Assembly (NCBI GenBank): GCA_964017045.1
Contig: OZ024799.1
Location: 34,973,736-35,037,735 of the forward strand
Reading direction: 5' to 3'
Source: Omphiscola glabra
Lineage: Eukaryota; Mollusca; Gastropoda; Lymnaeidae
Length of the DNA stretch: 64,000 nt
Every line of letters starts with the position of its first letter. The stretch's first letter is position 1. The position numbers were made by a program, and so were the translations under genes. A model generated the notes under the pieces. It did no database searches, was not told the origin of the DNA, and saw only the letters and a program-made list of their open reading frames with translations. This document shows, in pieces, positions 1 to 12,677 of this stretch.

Positions 1-256
1 CTCCTTGTTTAAGTTGTTTGTATGCCGCTAACACTGAAGTATATTGTCTAGTACTGAGGAATGTGCCAACTTCTTATTTATGCCCCTAAGACTCTAGTAT
101 AAGGCCTAATTATCAAACATGTGCATTTGTGCCACTATAAATTAATTATCCCAACATCTGCTCCACCTTCAGCATGCTACTGGTCTGTGCAGCCCAACAG
201 ATCACACGAGTTTATGTACGGTATATTCGGACTAGCATATGAATACACTTGCTTCG

Positions 257-1155
257 CTACGGTATTTGAGAGAATGAAAAATATAATAAAACTATAGGAA
301 ATGTTTTTAATATTTTAAAGATAAAATATTTTGTTTTTGGAAATGGCAAATGAGTCAATATGAATATTTTTGACTGAGCAGTATTTTTTTCTGTATTAGT
401 CCTTTTTTTCTGTTGATAGTCACGAGTTGTGGGCCAAACAACGGTCAGATTATTGGGCCGATCCCGTCTGTGTCCACCACCACGCGTGGTAGATATACGT
501 AACAAAGAAACGACTTGCTTAGAGTTCACGGTGATTACGGGAATATGGACCCTGTCATCATCTGCCTGATAATTACCATCACCTATTTGGAGACGGCAGT
601 TTGAGTACTCAGCTGTCTTTCCATCGCATTTGCGATGAACCTTCATGTTGACTCGCAAGGATGCGACTTAGACTTTGGGCCATTTGTAGGATGACTTAAG
701 ACAGGTTTTGACCTCACCAGCACATGTTACGAGTAGCGTCAGTATGTAAGTCTAAAATTCACCATTTAAAATAAATAATGCTACATTCGCTATATAAATT
801 AACTTACAAAAACTATTTTTTCTCTGAATAAAAAAGAAATTACTTAGCAGGGTTTGCAATTGGACTCCTCATTTATTATAATTTTCTTATTATTTGGTGT
901 TTTCTTACACTAAGATTAAAATGTCAAAAATAAAAGCCGACCAGAATGAACCAACGCAATTTGACAATAAAAATCTCCAAAACTTGTATCTAAGTAAATA
1001 TCTGAAGCAGAGACAAATGCATCGTGTGTATTCCTTTTCTTTTCTATGATGGCCCTCGTGCTTTTTGCAGCATACACACCAGAAACATAAGATTGATACG
1101 CACCAAAACTAAAATACAAAACAACTATAGGAAATCGATACGGAGATATCGCCAA
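257..1155 (-). other. Unassigned minus-strand open frames with cysteines
   Basis: Two open stretches (1155-916 and 658-257) and a linking frame at 740-670 are broken by stops. Visible pieces are FGDFYCQIALV, LVTCAGEVKTCLKSSYKW and CDGKTAEYSNCRLQIGDG. The spacing of Cys and Trp is loosely like degraded immunoglobulin-type exons, and a TATTTTAG acceptor lies near 1105. I do not recognise a specific family, and chance frames are possible. Confidence 0.18.
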
Positions 1156-1433
1156 GCTTCCTTTTTACTGTTTGAAGGAAGAAATAATTATGTCGATTTC
1201 AACACAATAATCCACCGTTCTTACAAGAAAGAAGTGTTTACACCAGTTGATGATATTTAACCTTATACTTTTGCATTTTTTTCAGAATTGAAATATCGAT
1301 ACTCTTGTCGAATGCGCATCATTCGCAAAAAATAAAACAGCGTATGTTCAAATGTGCACAACAAATAAAACCTGACATCAAGGTACAAGCTAGAAACACG
1401 AAGACGATACGAGCCACGGCTTTTATAATAATA

Positions 1434-2164
1434 CTAGCGAGAACCCGGCATGCGTTGCATGCCACTCAATGAAAAAAGTGTTTGTGTTTTAACTAAGTTT
1501 TAAAGTAATTTTTAAATAGAACATATTTATTGTTTTTTCCGTATGCTGTGTACACACATAAATTAGACGTTTTTTCGACGCGTGAGCAGGCAACATACAG
1601 CTGTCCACACGAGAAGCATGTATTTTCAAAATTTAGTCCACGAACTTGTAGCGATTGATCCACCCATGCAGTAGCTCTGTTTTAAATTATATTTAGATAG
1701 CTCAAATATTTATTATTTATAAAATAAGGCCCGCAGCCCCAAACGCAAAATTTTAAAATGGTTGTACTTATGTCACACACAAACTGAAATGTCGTTTGTA
1801 TTTGATTGATTTCTAGCCACCCATGCAATAGCACTGATTTAAATTATATTTGTATAGCTCATATAAGAAAAAAATAATTTAGGGCCACGGTCCCAAAAGG
1901 AATTTTTCAAAATGGATAAGCTAATTCAGAAACGTTTGGTGCGCACAACAACTTATCGGATGAATGGTATAGGAACGCATACGAACATTATATTTAGCTC
2001 ATAAAAGGGAAAAAAGAATTTAGGGACCCGGTCCCAAAACGGAATATTGTAGAATGTGTGTAATAATTCAGAAACATTTGCATTTTTTTACAATTCACAA
2101 AATTTTCATCACTTTTGATTAATGGTATAGAAGCACATACGGGATATACTTATATATGTATAGA
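1434..2164 (-). mobile_element. Short non-autonomous Helitron
   Basis: Read on the minus strand, the element starts TC (2164-2163) after a flanking A. It continues with CTATACATATATAAG and a block like the subterminal sequence of the large Helitrons (...CCCGTATGTGCTTCTATACCATT). It ends in hairpin GGCATGC-AAC-GCATGCC, then CGGGTTCTCG and CTAG (1437-1434), followed by T. This is the canonical A|TC...CTRR|T arrangement. The 731 bp hold no coding capacity. It is related to the elements at 23.8-32.3 kb. Confidence 0.8.
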
Positions 2165-2208
2165 TATAGTTTACCGAATTAAGATAACTTTTTTGCAATT
2201 ATTCAAGG

Positions 2209-2710
2209 ATGATCTGTCTGTCTGACTGTCTGTCTCTCTGTCTGTCTGTATTTCTGTCTGTCTCTCTGTCATTCTGTCTGTTACTCTATCTGTCTGTCTC
2301 TCTGTCTGTCTCTCTGTCTGTCTCTGTCTATATGTCTCTCACTCTGTCTCTATGTCTCTCTGTCTGTCGTTCTTTCTCTCTGTCTGTCTCTCTGTTTCAT
2401 TTGCTGGTCTATATATCTCTTTGTCTCTCTGTCTGTCTCTATGTCTCTATGTTTGTCTCTGAAGCTGTCTCTCAGTCTGTCTCACTGTCAGCCTCTGTCC
2501 CTCTGTCTTTCTCTCTGTCTGTCTCTCTGTCCGTCTCTCTGTTTATCTCTCTGTCCGTCTCTCTGTCTGTCTTTCTGTCTGTATCTCTGTCTCCCTGTCT
2601 GTCTCTCTGTCTGTCTCTTTGTCTGTCTCTCGGTCGCTCTGTCTGTCTCTCTGTCTGTCTCTCTTTTTCTCTGTCTGTCTCTCTGTTTCTCTGCCGGTCT
2701 ATATATATCT
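2209..2710 (+). repeat. TCTG/TCTC microsatellite
   Basis: About 500 bp of imperfect (CTGT)n mixed with (CTCT). Long open frames on both strands (poly Leu-Ser-Val, or Arg-Gln-Thr-Asp on the other) come from the repeat and are not genes. Confidence 0.95.
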
Positions 2711-3742
2711 ATGTCAGCATAGCTCATTCTTATGTATATATTATTATGGTTGGTACTTTTTAGGCCACTTAAAATCTGATTATTTATTTTCAATCGTAAA
2801 TGCAACCCATGAGTATAAGAGGAATCACCATACAAAATTTCAACTTAATTTATATGGGTTTTTTGGTGTGTTTTTTTAAATCTCGTGATCCGTGAGTGAG
2901 TGAATGAGTGATATTTGGCTTTGCGCCCAGTCAATAAATTGGAAAAGTAGATATTTAAAAGCCTTCATTGAAATTACCTTAATGTCAGTGTTCACCTTAC
3001 TTGTAGATCATTATTACCACCAATGACGCGGCCGTAGATGTCGTAGGTCGATACAGCGCATGTGCTGACAGTCTTGTCTACAGTTGTAGAGTGACTGTGT
3101 GACTAATTAATGCTGAACATCGACCGACCTTGGCATTGATGTATACCTTTGTAGTAAACGAAGGTATTTATTTTAAATAAAATATTTTATTCAATAAGTT
3201 TTAAATTACCGGTGGTCTATTATACTTGAAAAGTCTTGACATTAACAATTATGTTGGAAGAAGAGATCATTCTTAGGTTCACAAAAAAATTTTTTTGGGG
3301 GGGTGGGGGATTGGAAGGGGGGGGGGAGGTCTATAGTGCGTAGCAGAGGTTCCCCCTTTAAACTTTAACAAATTTTATCAAGTGCTTGCCCAAAAAAAGC
3401 AACAACAATAAAAATTAATAACTCTCAGTGTTTAGTAAACACCGATCTCTTTACATTTTGTGACAGATATTCACTCGGAAACATCTGCGACAACTAACCT
3501 AACACCGCGACAGCGTGGAAACCGACTGATATAATTGGCGAGCATAAAGTACCAAATAAGCACTAAGTAATAAACTACAAATTTATATTTTGTACGGAGC
3601 GGATAACCCGCTCTTTATGGCCCCGGCTAAAAAAATTCTTGGTAATGAGCTCCATACAACATTTTATTTACCCCTACGCCCCCTGGAAATAGGACTAGGT
3701 AGGACAGCTTCAGTCCGCATCTGAGTTATCGAGCTCTGATAA

Positions 3743-5951
3743 GAAGGGGAAAATCTCGATCACTCTAACGGCTATCGTCCGATCTCCCTGACATCGTGTT
3801 TGGGGAAGGTAGCTGTACTGGTACCTGGAGAGTACCGACAGCCTGAGTCCAATACAGGCGGGCTTCCGCAAGGGAATGCAGCCTGTAGACCAAGTGCTCC
3901 GTCTTCTCCAGTCCATCACAGATGGGCTCCAGAAAAAATCACATACAGTGGCTGTATTTTTTTACCTCCGGCAGGCATACGACCGAGTCTGGAGGTCCGG
4001 TCTATTATTGAAATTGCAAAAGATGGGAGTAACTGCCAATATGTATAGGTGGCTTGCCGGTTTCCTTACAAACCGGACAATAAGCACGAAATTCGGCAGT
4101 GAAACCTCCAGGAAAAGAACCCTTGAGGAAGGGCTCCCACAAGGGTCAGCCCTCAGTTGCACACTTTTCCTGGCATACATTAATGACTTGCCACAAAATT
4201 TGGTAACCAATGCCGCGATGTATGTTGACGATTTGGTTATCTGGAGCACCGGTAAGGATGTCCACCGCCTGCAAACGCTATTACAGCAAGACCTCTCATC
4301 TATCAACAGGTTCATGCAGCGGTGGCATCTGGAAATCAACACCGAGAAGACGGTCTATTCGCTGTTTACAAACGGGCGAACCATTCTCAAACAGGAGATC
4401 GAGCTGAAGGTGGGGGATGTAGCGCACAAATGGGACAAGCAACCGGTTTACCTGGGAGTCAAATTGGATCAAAAGGTGCAAATGCATAACTTTGTACAAG
4501 ACCTCTGCTCCCAGGCGACCGCCAAGCTCAATCTGGTGAAAAAATTGGCTTGCACAAGTTGGGGCGCTTGCGCAAGTACGCTTAGAGCGCTACTCCTAAG
4601 CAGTGTAATGTCGGTAATGGATTACATCATGCCGGTCCAATCCTTTGCAAGTAAGACTGCACTGGAAAAGTTAGGCCGAATCCAGAATCAGGCTCTGAGA
4701 TTCATCTGTGGCGCATTCAGGACCACACCCACAGCTGCTGTAGAAGTCTTGGCCAATGTAGAACCACTCGAAATCAGGAGGGAAAAGGCTATTTTAAGTA
4801 CCATAGAGAGATACCGACGGCTGACAGAAAGAGAACCGTCGTTTCAGATGCAGAATAACTGGGTTGCGGGCAGAAGACTAAAAAGATCCTCATTCATGCA
4901 CCAGGTCGTGGAGCTTGAAAGGACTGTCGATCTGCCCCAAAATAGAGAACGGCTGACCCAAATCACAGTTAATCCGCCGTACGCGGAACCCTCACGTCCT
5001 TCCATACATTTGGCCTTGACCGACACGGCAGTGACAAAACGGAGCCCTGAGCATGTTCAGAGAGCGGCCGCCCTTGAGACCATGGATTTGTACTCCAAAG
5101 TACCTGTGAAAGTGTTCACGGACGGATCGGCCAATCTGAGAGAAAGTACTGCTGGGTACGGTGCGCTCATACTATACCCAGTGGGGGGGCCACAAAGTCA
5201 AGAACTCTCTGGACCCTGTGGGACCACAGCATCAAACTTTGATGCGGAGCTTGAAGCTATACACAGGGCTCTGGAGAGCCTGTATCACACACTGAGAGAA
5301 AATGAACTTGCGGGACTCGATGTGGTCGTGTTCTCGGACTCAAGATCTGCTCTCGAGATCTTGGGAAAGAGACAGGGTACCACTCACTTGGTTGACGTCA
5401 TCATTGATGACGTGTGCAAAATCGGCGAACTAGGAGGCAAGGTAACAGTGCAATGTATACCTGGCCACGTCGACATCAGTGGCAATGTGAAAGCGGACAC
5501 TCTTGCGAAAACCGGGGCCGCCCAGCCTCAGCCAGAAACACCAATGACTGGATTGGGAATAAAGAACTGGCTGGCGGACCATTTTAGGAAAAAGTGGTAC
5601 AGGCAGTGGGCGGACAATACGACCGCTAGAGGCGTCTATTCAAACATGCAAACTCCTAGCAAACAAGATCCATGGTGGGGGTTAGGCCGAAAACAGCAAA
5701 GTTTAGTGACACAAATGCGCACCGAGCATTGCCCCATAGGCACGTACTTCTGGCGTCTAGACAACAATCGGGATCCCACCTGCCGGCATTGCAACCTGGT
5801 CCCGGAAACGCTGGCGCATCTGTTGACCGAATGTCCCTCACTGGAGCTTCCGGGGGAGGCCAGGGCGGAGAGGGAACCCTATGTGAGGAGAATGTTGTAT
5901 GGCACAGCTCAGCAGATGGAGTTGATGCCAATTTACTCGCCGGGGCCTTAA
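3743..5951 (+). pseudogene. LINE (I/Jockey-like) reverse transcriptase-RNase H, 5'-truncated
   Basis: The 3' part of a non-LTR retrotransposon polyprotein. A frame from 3743 reads DHSNGYRPISLTSCLGK, then a deletion/frameshift near 3815 passes to the frame that stays open to 5951. The ORF from 3876 is 691 codons. It has RT motif A as FFYLRQAYDRVW (residues 28-39), motif B as EGLPQGS, and motif C YVDD (residues 116-119). An RNase H domain follows with TDGSAN (Asp ~416), DAELEAI (Glu ~458), FSDSRSAL (Asp ~488) and GHVDISGN. A C-terminal Cys-His cluster (TCRHC...HLLTEC) closes it. The catalytic Asp of motif A is Tyr, so the enzyme should be dead. An RNase H after the RT points to the I group; the exact clade is uncertain. 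No endonuclease domain is present. Confidence 0.88.
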
Positions 5952-6020
5952 GAGAGTGATCTCAGGCCTTCACCAGAATATGTATGTTAGTTAGCTCAGA
6001 TGCTCGCCTTTCAGCAACCG

Positions 6021-6219
6021 CAGTGGTTCTCAACCTTTCTAATATCACGACCCCTTAATAGAGTTCCTTGCGTTGTGGCGACCCCCCAACCACAAAATTA
6101 TTTTCGTTGCTACTTCATTATTGTAGAGTAAATGTTTTTTCAGATGATCCTAGGCGACCCCTGTGAAAGGGTCGTTCGATCCCCAATGGGGTCGCAAACC
6201 CACAGGTTGAGAACCGCTG
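6021..6219. mobile_element. hAT-type MITE with 8-bp target duplication
   Basis: Terminal inverted repeats CAGTGGTTCTCAACCT and AGGTTGAGAACCGCTG bound 199 bp. Flanks agcaaccg and agccaccg match at 7 of 8 positions, as expected for hAT. It is inserted just past the LINE coding region. Confidence 0.85.
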
Positions 6220-6423
6220 AGCCACCGCCACGGATCAGATTACTAGAAAAAAAATCGAAGCGCAATTACTATAGAACTCCATCTGGAAGTCATTTGTAAA
6301 GGCTGCTTTAAAAATGTGTGACTAAATGAGTTGCTGATCTGCGCCGAGTCCGCTAGATGTCACATTATATTACTTCATGTAATTTTAACAACGATTTGGC
6401 AGCTTCCCATGACGCTGCAGCGC

Positions 6424-6750
6424 AGTTTGTGCGCCACTGGGTTTACATCAGAGCAGTTTGTGAACCACTGGGTTTACTGGTGACCAACTGGGTGTATAGG
6501 AGCGCAGTTTTTGAACCACTGAGTGTATGGGAGCGCAGTTTGTGAATTTCTGGTGTACAGCAACGCATTTGTTGAACTACTGGGCGTACAGGTGCGCAGT
6601 TTGTGAACTACTGAGTGTACAACAGAGCAGTTTGTGATTAGTGTGAACCACTGGGTGTACAACAGCTAAGTTCGTGAACGACTGGGTGTATAGGAGCACA
6701 GTTTGTGATTCACTGGCGTACAGCCGCTAAGTTTCTGAACCACTCCTGTA
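6424..6750. repeat. Degenerate ~30-bp minisatellite
   Basis: About ten imperfect units around GCGCAGTTTGTGAACCACTG with GGTGTACAGGA linkers. No coding sense. Confidence 0.8.
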
Positions 6751-7139
6751 CCGTACAATAATTTTTCGGTTTTTAAAGAAACTGCAATTGTAAGGCCGAC
6801 CGAATTTCGGTGCCGAAAGTTGCCATTTGATCACTTTCGGGGTAGTTTCGCTTTCTAAGAAAGTGACTTCGGTCGTCTACAAGATGTCAGTCTGTCACTC
6901 TTTCCGTCTGTCTGCCGGCTATCTGATATTCATTATTTGCTCGATGCTTTGCTTTCATCGTATGATAATGATATATGTCTAATCCTATGCGAACATTACT
7001 CACAGCTGTGTGATGACCTACTCGTCCAATATTTAAGAAAAATAAAATTTCAATTAGGCTAAAGCAAAGGTAAATAGTTTTGTGGGCAAATATCAAATAA
7101 GGCAATGGTAATATTTATATTCTTATTTTATGTATTTTT

Positions 7140-7400
7140 TTCAAATAGGTAGCGTAGCTAAGGGGTTGCACATGAGACAGATGTCCCCGGGGCGCCAGAC
7201 TAGTGGGAGCCAAATTGTAGAAAATGAAGGGTGGGCGCGTAAAATGATTCTTGTCACCTGGCACCAAACACTCTAGCTACACCCTTGCCAGTGGCGTGGA
7301 AAGGAAGGAGATGGGGTGGTCCAGCCAGGTGTCACATTTTCTTTATATGGAGGTGCGGCATTTTCGGACAACTGCAGAGTTTGTATCGTGAAAGGGAAAA
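7140..7400. repeat. hAT-like interspersed repeat fragments (GCGTAGCTA family)
   Basis: 7150-7285 is bounded by GTAGCGTAGCTAAGG and CTCTAGCTACACC. A second fragment starts CAGTGGCGTGGAAAGG at 7289. Both resemble the terminal motif of the MITE family at 42615 and 57630. No clear target duplication was seen. Confidence 0.4.
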
Positions 7401-7841
7401 CGGCAAACATCTTTGGCCGCTCATGGCGTCAATAATACTAGCTCCGCTAATAGCAGTGTATCCATTGGCACCACAATTGGCGATCATTTTCATCGGGAAT
7501 TTGGGCATAAATCGAAGGCGCCGATGAATCTTGAGCAGAGGAGGGGTCTGGGGAGTCCTCTCCTCTAGAAAAGTTTTGACTATTTCAAAATCAAGAGGTG
7601 CATTTTAGAACTCGCGAACTACCTATCAATTTCATATACAAGTTGCTTATAACTAATTACCACATGTGTCCTGCCGGTCAATGACCGAGCCAAAAGATGT
7701 GATAGCGGTTTTTGTCTGATTAATAATTCAGATGACAAGGTTTTATCCCCCCCCCCCCTTTTGACGATAAATTATTACCATTTTATATGAGGGGGCAGGA
7801 GTTAGTTGATGGTTTGTGGTGTGGATGTGTAGCCAAGGGCA

Positions 7842-10770
7842 GGGACTAACTGATGTCAGTGCCACCATTTACCGACTTGAAGATCGCATTCTCTCTAAGA
7901 CCTCCAATAACCGCTTATCTTATGACCTTATTAGAACGATTATCCACCAATTTAATCGGGAACTATACCGCTTCCTCTCTACAAACAAAAAGAAAAAACT
8001 CGACAATCGTTTAATCCCACGAACAACTCAACGCCTCATCGAACTGTCACCAGCAACAACTTAGTCGTTTGCAACCCCCTTGAACTTCCACTCTCTAATG
8101 ACGAAAGGTCGCTACTCTCTAAGGGTCTCAAATTTATTCCATTTAAACCATCCTGCGATCGCTACCAACTACTTTCGGATTCCCACCGCTATTTCGTTCC
8201 TTGAGACTTTGACTTTCACTTTGCTGGGAAAAGTACCGACCTACCTGAGGATGAGTTATTCCCGTCTCACAGAGAGCGTAAATCCAATTGGACCCCACCA
8301 TCTAACCAATCCAAAGCTTTAGACCTGTAAATAAGGAGCACGTAACAAGAAATCAAGAACCTTGCTTTGCCTCCACTCCGACAATCCAATATTTCTAATA
8401 GAGAATCACGTGTACTCTCTAAGCTACGCAGCCGTAAAGATATCGTCATCAAACCAGCGGACAAGGGTGGAGCTGTTGTGTGGGACAAAGATCTTTACAT
8501 CAAGGACGCCCATAGACAACTAGAAGACAGCCAGTTCTACCAACAGAGGACCAACAACCCTTTTACCAAATATTACAACATGGTAAAAGAGACTCTCAAG
8601 AAAATGATTGCAGATTCGGCACTCCCCAAATCGGCATCTGCCTTACACATCTTTGATAGTGACCCCGGTAAGCCATGCTTCTACCTACTTCCAAAAATAC
8701 ACAAGTGCGGTAACCCTGGCAGACCTATTGTCTCAGCATGCTTTTGCCCCACCGAACATATCTCGGAATTCCTTGATGGAGTCTTTCAACCCATCGTAGC
8801 CTCACTGCCAACTTACATTGAGGACACGAACCGTGCATTACAAACCCTCGAATCTTTCATAATCCCTCCTGAAAAGAAACATCATCTATATCTTCTTGAT
8901 GTATGTTCTTTATAAACTTCTATCCCTCACACTGACGGTATCTTAGCTCTCAAATTCTTTCTCGAGACTAAATCCCACCCATCTATACCCACCAACACCC
9001 TCCTCCGATTGGCTGAGCTAGTCCTTACCCTCAATTCTTTTGATTTTGGTGGCCAATTCTTCGAACAAATCAGTGGTGTTGCTATGGAAACCAAAATGGG
9101 ACCCAGCTATGCATGTTTATTTATGGGAAATTTCGAACACATTGTCGAAAGCAGCCATACTGGACGTCTCCCTGAATTCTATAAGAGGTACATAGATGAC
9201 GGTATAGTCATCATCATCATCAGTGGCGCTACAGCCCATGCAGGGCCCTGGCCTGCTCCACCACATCCTTCCATACGGTTCGATCCAACTGGTGTTAATC
9301 CCTCTCAATACCATCGATCTATCTCAGCCTTGGGCAATCAGTGAGTCGTCTGCCCCTAGCTTTCTGCCTGCATATCACCTTTGCTGCTCTATATTCCGGC
9401 ATCCTTTCAATAAGTCCTGCCCAGCGCAGACTGCCTTTTTTTATTGTTGCGACTATAGGTGGGTCTTTGTACAATTTCTCAATCCGTACAAGATGACGGT
9501 ATAAGGGTCACCACTATGGAGAGGAGTGAACTTGACCTTTTTGTTAACGTTGTAGGCTCCTTTCGACCCTCTATTAAATTCACATATCTTGTCTCTGAGA
9601 CCTCAGTCAACTTTTTGGACATTACAGTCACCGTTCACACAGACAACCTACTCACTTCTGCCTACTTTAAGCCTACTGACAGCCACAGCTATCTGCTCTA
9701 CTCTCCCTCCCACCCTAGATGCTGTAAAGACTCTATTCCTTTTTCTCAATTATTTTGTCTTCGTCGACTTTGCTGGTCGGAAAAGGACTTTTGGGACAAA
9801 GCACTTGAAATGATAGACTACTTCCGATGTAGGTCTTACCCGAAGACAATACTTTCATCATCCCTTCAAAGAGTTAAGAAAATTACATGTGCCGATGCCT
9901 TCAGGCCTCGCCTGAGCGACAATGTTGACAGGACCAAACGTATTATCCCTTATCACCATCAAAATCTTATAGCTAAACATGTTTTCCTTAAAAATCGCTC
10001 TATACTACTCATGGACACAGAAACACGGGACATTTTCTCCTCTCCGCCTCTCATTGTTTTCAGACGTGATAGAAATCTGAGAGACCTCCTTGTGCGCAGG
10101 CGCATCAACGTTACCCCCTCCCATTTTGGGACCAAGCCATGTGGACGCAGCCGTTGCAACTCTTGCCCTTTTTTCGTCCAGACTCAACACATACGTTTCC
10201 CTAAGGCAGTTTTCAGATACGCGCAACGTTGTCTACGCTATTGTTTACACCCGCTGCCAGATGTCATACATTGGAGAGACAGGACGCCGACTCTATGACA
10301 GGTGCACTGAACACCTCCGTAATAAGACGAAAGATAAAAAGTGTCCTGTCTCCAAGCACTTCAATAGAGCCGACCACTAGGGCAAGGCGGATTTTTCAAT
10401 ATGTGCAATCGTGGCTAGCACAAACACACCCAGCCGGATGAATTCGGAGCACAAGCTTATCTTGACCTATGGCACATTGTCTACACATGGTATGAAAGTC
10501 ATGTCTCTATTCACAGTTTGAAGCTAGCTCCACTCCTCCACGTCACGACCTATCGCAGTGGACTCACTTCTCCTCTTTTCTTTCCCTCTTCCCTATTTAA
10601 TCTCTCTCCCTTTTACTTTCTGCCACAAGTCATTTGCGTCCCTCTTGGATAGTACTTCTAAGCTAAGTGCTATTTTAAAATATTTTTAAATTTTATTCGT
10701 TTTTCTGTTTGTTCACTGACGAAAGCTACCTACCGACATGTTCTTTGTGTTTTGCTGCGTTCCTCTTTTC
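7842..10770 (+). pseudogene. Penelope-like element, RT plus GIY-YIG, decayed
   Basis: Pieces of one Penelope-like protein lie in order but in several frames. They are an N-terminal stretch (7860-8062); fingers/palm with KPADKGGAVVWD and FYLLPKIHK (8367-8915); a stop in place of the Tyr after LLDVCSL (8913-8915); VAMETKMGPSYACLFMGN and RYIDD (9189-9200); the thumb and linker with SVNFLDITV (from 9504); the GTKPCGRSRCNSC Cys motif (10129-10167); and a frameshift into a GIY-YIG nuclease (NVVYAIVYT..., YIGETGRRLYDRCTEHL, 10230-10320). An in-frame stop, several frameshifts and a LINE insertion make it inactive. The downstream 10380-10770 looks like its 3' non-coding part. The RT and GIY-YIG combination is diagnostic of Penelope elements. 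Confidence 0.9.
9207..9490 (-). mobile_element. 5'-truncated LINE tail inserted in the Penelope element
   Basis: A 284-bp insert flanked by the perfect 13-bp duplication AGATGACGGTATA (9194-9206 and 9491-9503). On the minus strand it encodes remnants such as GHIERMPEYRAAKVICRQKARG and WKDVVEQARALHGL. It ends in an ATG-rich tail (GATGATGATGATGAC). This is the C-terminus and tail of an RTE-like LINE. Confidence 0.88.
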
Positions 10771-10892
10771 AGGTTTAACCTTACTTTGTTTTACTAATTT
10801 CCTAGCTGATTGTTGGTAGTGGTCTGGGTAGCAAGGACTAATTGATGTTTGTAAGTGGTCTGAGTGGCATCGGGCAGTGTTATAAATGACCA

Positions 10893-10929
10893 GGTACCCA
10901 CGACCGAGGAAACGATAGTCGTGGGTACC
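10893..10929. other. 12-bp perfect hairpin after the Penelope element
   Basis: GGTACCCACGAC and GTCGTGGGTACC enclose a 13-nt loop containing GAAACGATA. Penelope-like elements are known to carry hammerhead ribozymes. The GAAAC...GTC portion is suggestive, but the CTGATGA box is missing. Confidence 0.4.
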
Positions 10930-12670
10930 AGAAAAAGATACAGTCGGTGAGAGGGGCTAACTTTGGCAAAAATAAAAAAAGGATGGTTTATGTTTATCCA
11001 GAGAAGACATAGCCTGTGAACAAAGTCGTCAACAACGTACATAAGATGGTCACTGAAGGAAGATGATAACCAGATTAGAAATAGCCTGGGAGCCAAGCCT
11101 GTTAACGGGTACATCCGGTCATCACTAAGCGACGGGAAAGGGTATCACGAATGAGTTATAGTTATAGTTGTGTAATATGCTAGTAAAATGTAGAATTCCC
11201 ATTCAGACCCTGGTTAGTGTTAGTTTAATTAAGTATCGTGATAGAAAAATCCAAATTTGACACATGTTATTAAGCTTGTCGAGACATGGGATAGACGTCC
11301 TGGGTAAATGATATGGTAAGGAGAATGTAGTATGGAGTAATGTAGCATGTCAGTAACCGTGGAATACGAGTGGTGGGTAGTTAATCGTATCGCGATGGCT
11401 GGATATAAGCTTTGGGACACTCGGAAAGTTGAGAAATGAGATGGGACCGTTTAGACACATCTATTGAGACGAAAGTTTGCTTGTTGGACAGAGGAATAGT
11501 TGCGACGATATAGTTGAGAGAGATGAAAAGTTGAGACTTCCCCCTGCGGGCAAATCTCGCAATATATCCAACAAGTTTTTACACAGCTGATGAATTAATC
11601 AAATCCGACCCTGAATCAGTCACGAAAATAAGTATTCAATGTGTAAACATTGACTGTTATTAACTTTAATTGCAATGCGGGTCGAGTAAGCTGACATGTC
11701 TTCATTACAGATAAGTTTTTACAAGATGACACAAGTACAATAGTACGATGTAAGTTGTTTTTTTTTTAATTATTACATAACTTTAATATATGTATACAGA
11801 TATGTTTATTGCTGATATATTTGGAACTAGTTTCATTTTTCCCCAACCGGCAGTGGTATGAAACTAATCACGGTGCTAAACTTGTACAGTCCGCCTTTGA
11901 CGGATCCGTGTCTTGTTTACCCTTATTAGGTTGGAAAGTACAATGTCAGCGACGGTCACAACAACGAGTGGCTCAAATGGTGGGCTTTAATACCATTTTC
12001 AAACATTTGTTTCTATTATAAAAATCCAACATTCATTGGATTAATGATATGTCTTCTTGTCAATCCACTTTCAATGGATTAATTATAGCTCTTTTTGTCA
12101 GCAAATCGATTAATCGTTTTAATTTATTGCCGGTTTTATGAACAAATCTTCATAAAGGTAGATTATCTAATAGGTTTTTGTTTCTTCCTCATCCACAGAT
12201 CAAACTATAAGTGGGGGAAGATCTGAAAGTCTGATACAAGAAGATAAAGAAACCTTACTTAAAACCTTACTTTCAATAATCACTGCTATGGTGAAGAGGG
12301 GAGTTGTTAACGCCGACGATGCTGTATGAGATTTTGCTCCATAAGGATATTAGGAAACAATGTGAGCTATTCTTAGGAAAATGGTTGAACTCAGGTACGG
12401 GTTCAATGTTTCAAAACTCTCTTGAGGTATTAGAAACGGATATTGAATTTATACTTGTGAAGTTGAACGATAAGGTTTGGGGGAGGGGGGGATGACGCAT
12501 GATTTGACATGGCTCAAAATGATGGACTGACTTTCAATAGATGTATATCTAAACTTTCTATAACCATTATTGATGCACTGCATTTAAGTTATCACAAAAC
12601 ATTCACGAGTTTCAATCAATACTTACTTGACTTTCAATAGCTTCGTATCCAAACTTTCTATTACCAGTAT
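10930..12670. other. Intergenic, no gene recognised
   Basis: AT-rich DNA. Short open frames at 11809-12021 and 12304-12495 have no recognised motifs. A ~45-bp stretch (CTTTCAATAG...AAACTTTCTAT) occurs twice, at about 12528 and 12631. The interval before 12670 may hold further unrecognised pieces of the polymerase element. Confidence 0.4.
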
Positions 12671-12677
12671 CCCTCTC

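Noticed and set aside
2209..2835. Open frames on both strands over the TCTG repeat
   Set aside because: Low-complexity repeat, with no stop codons by composition.
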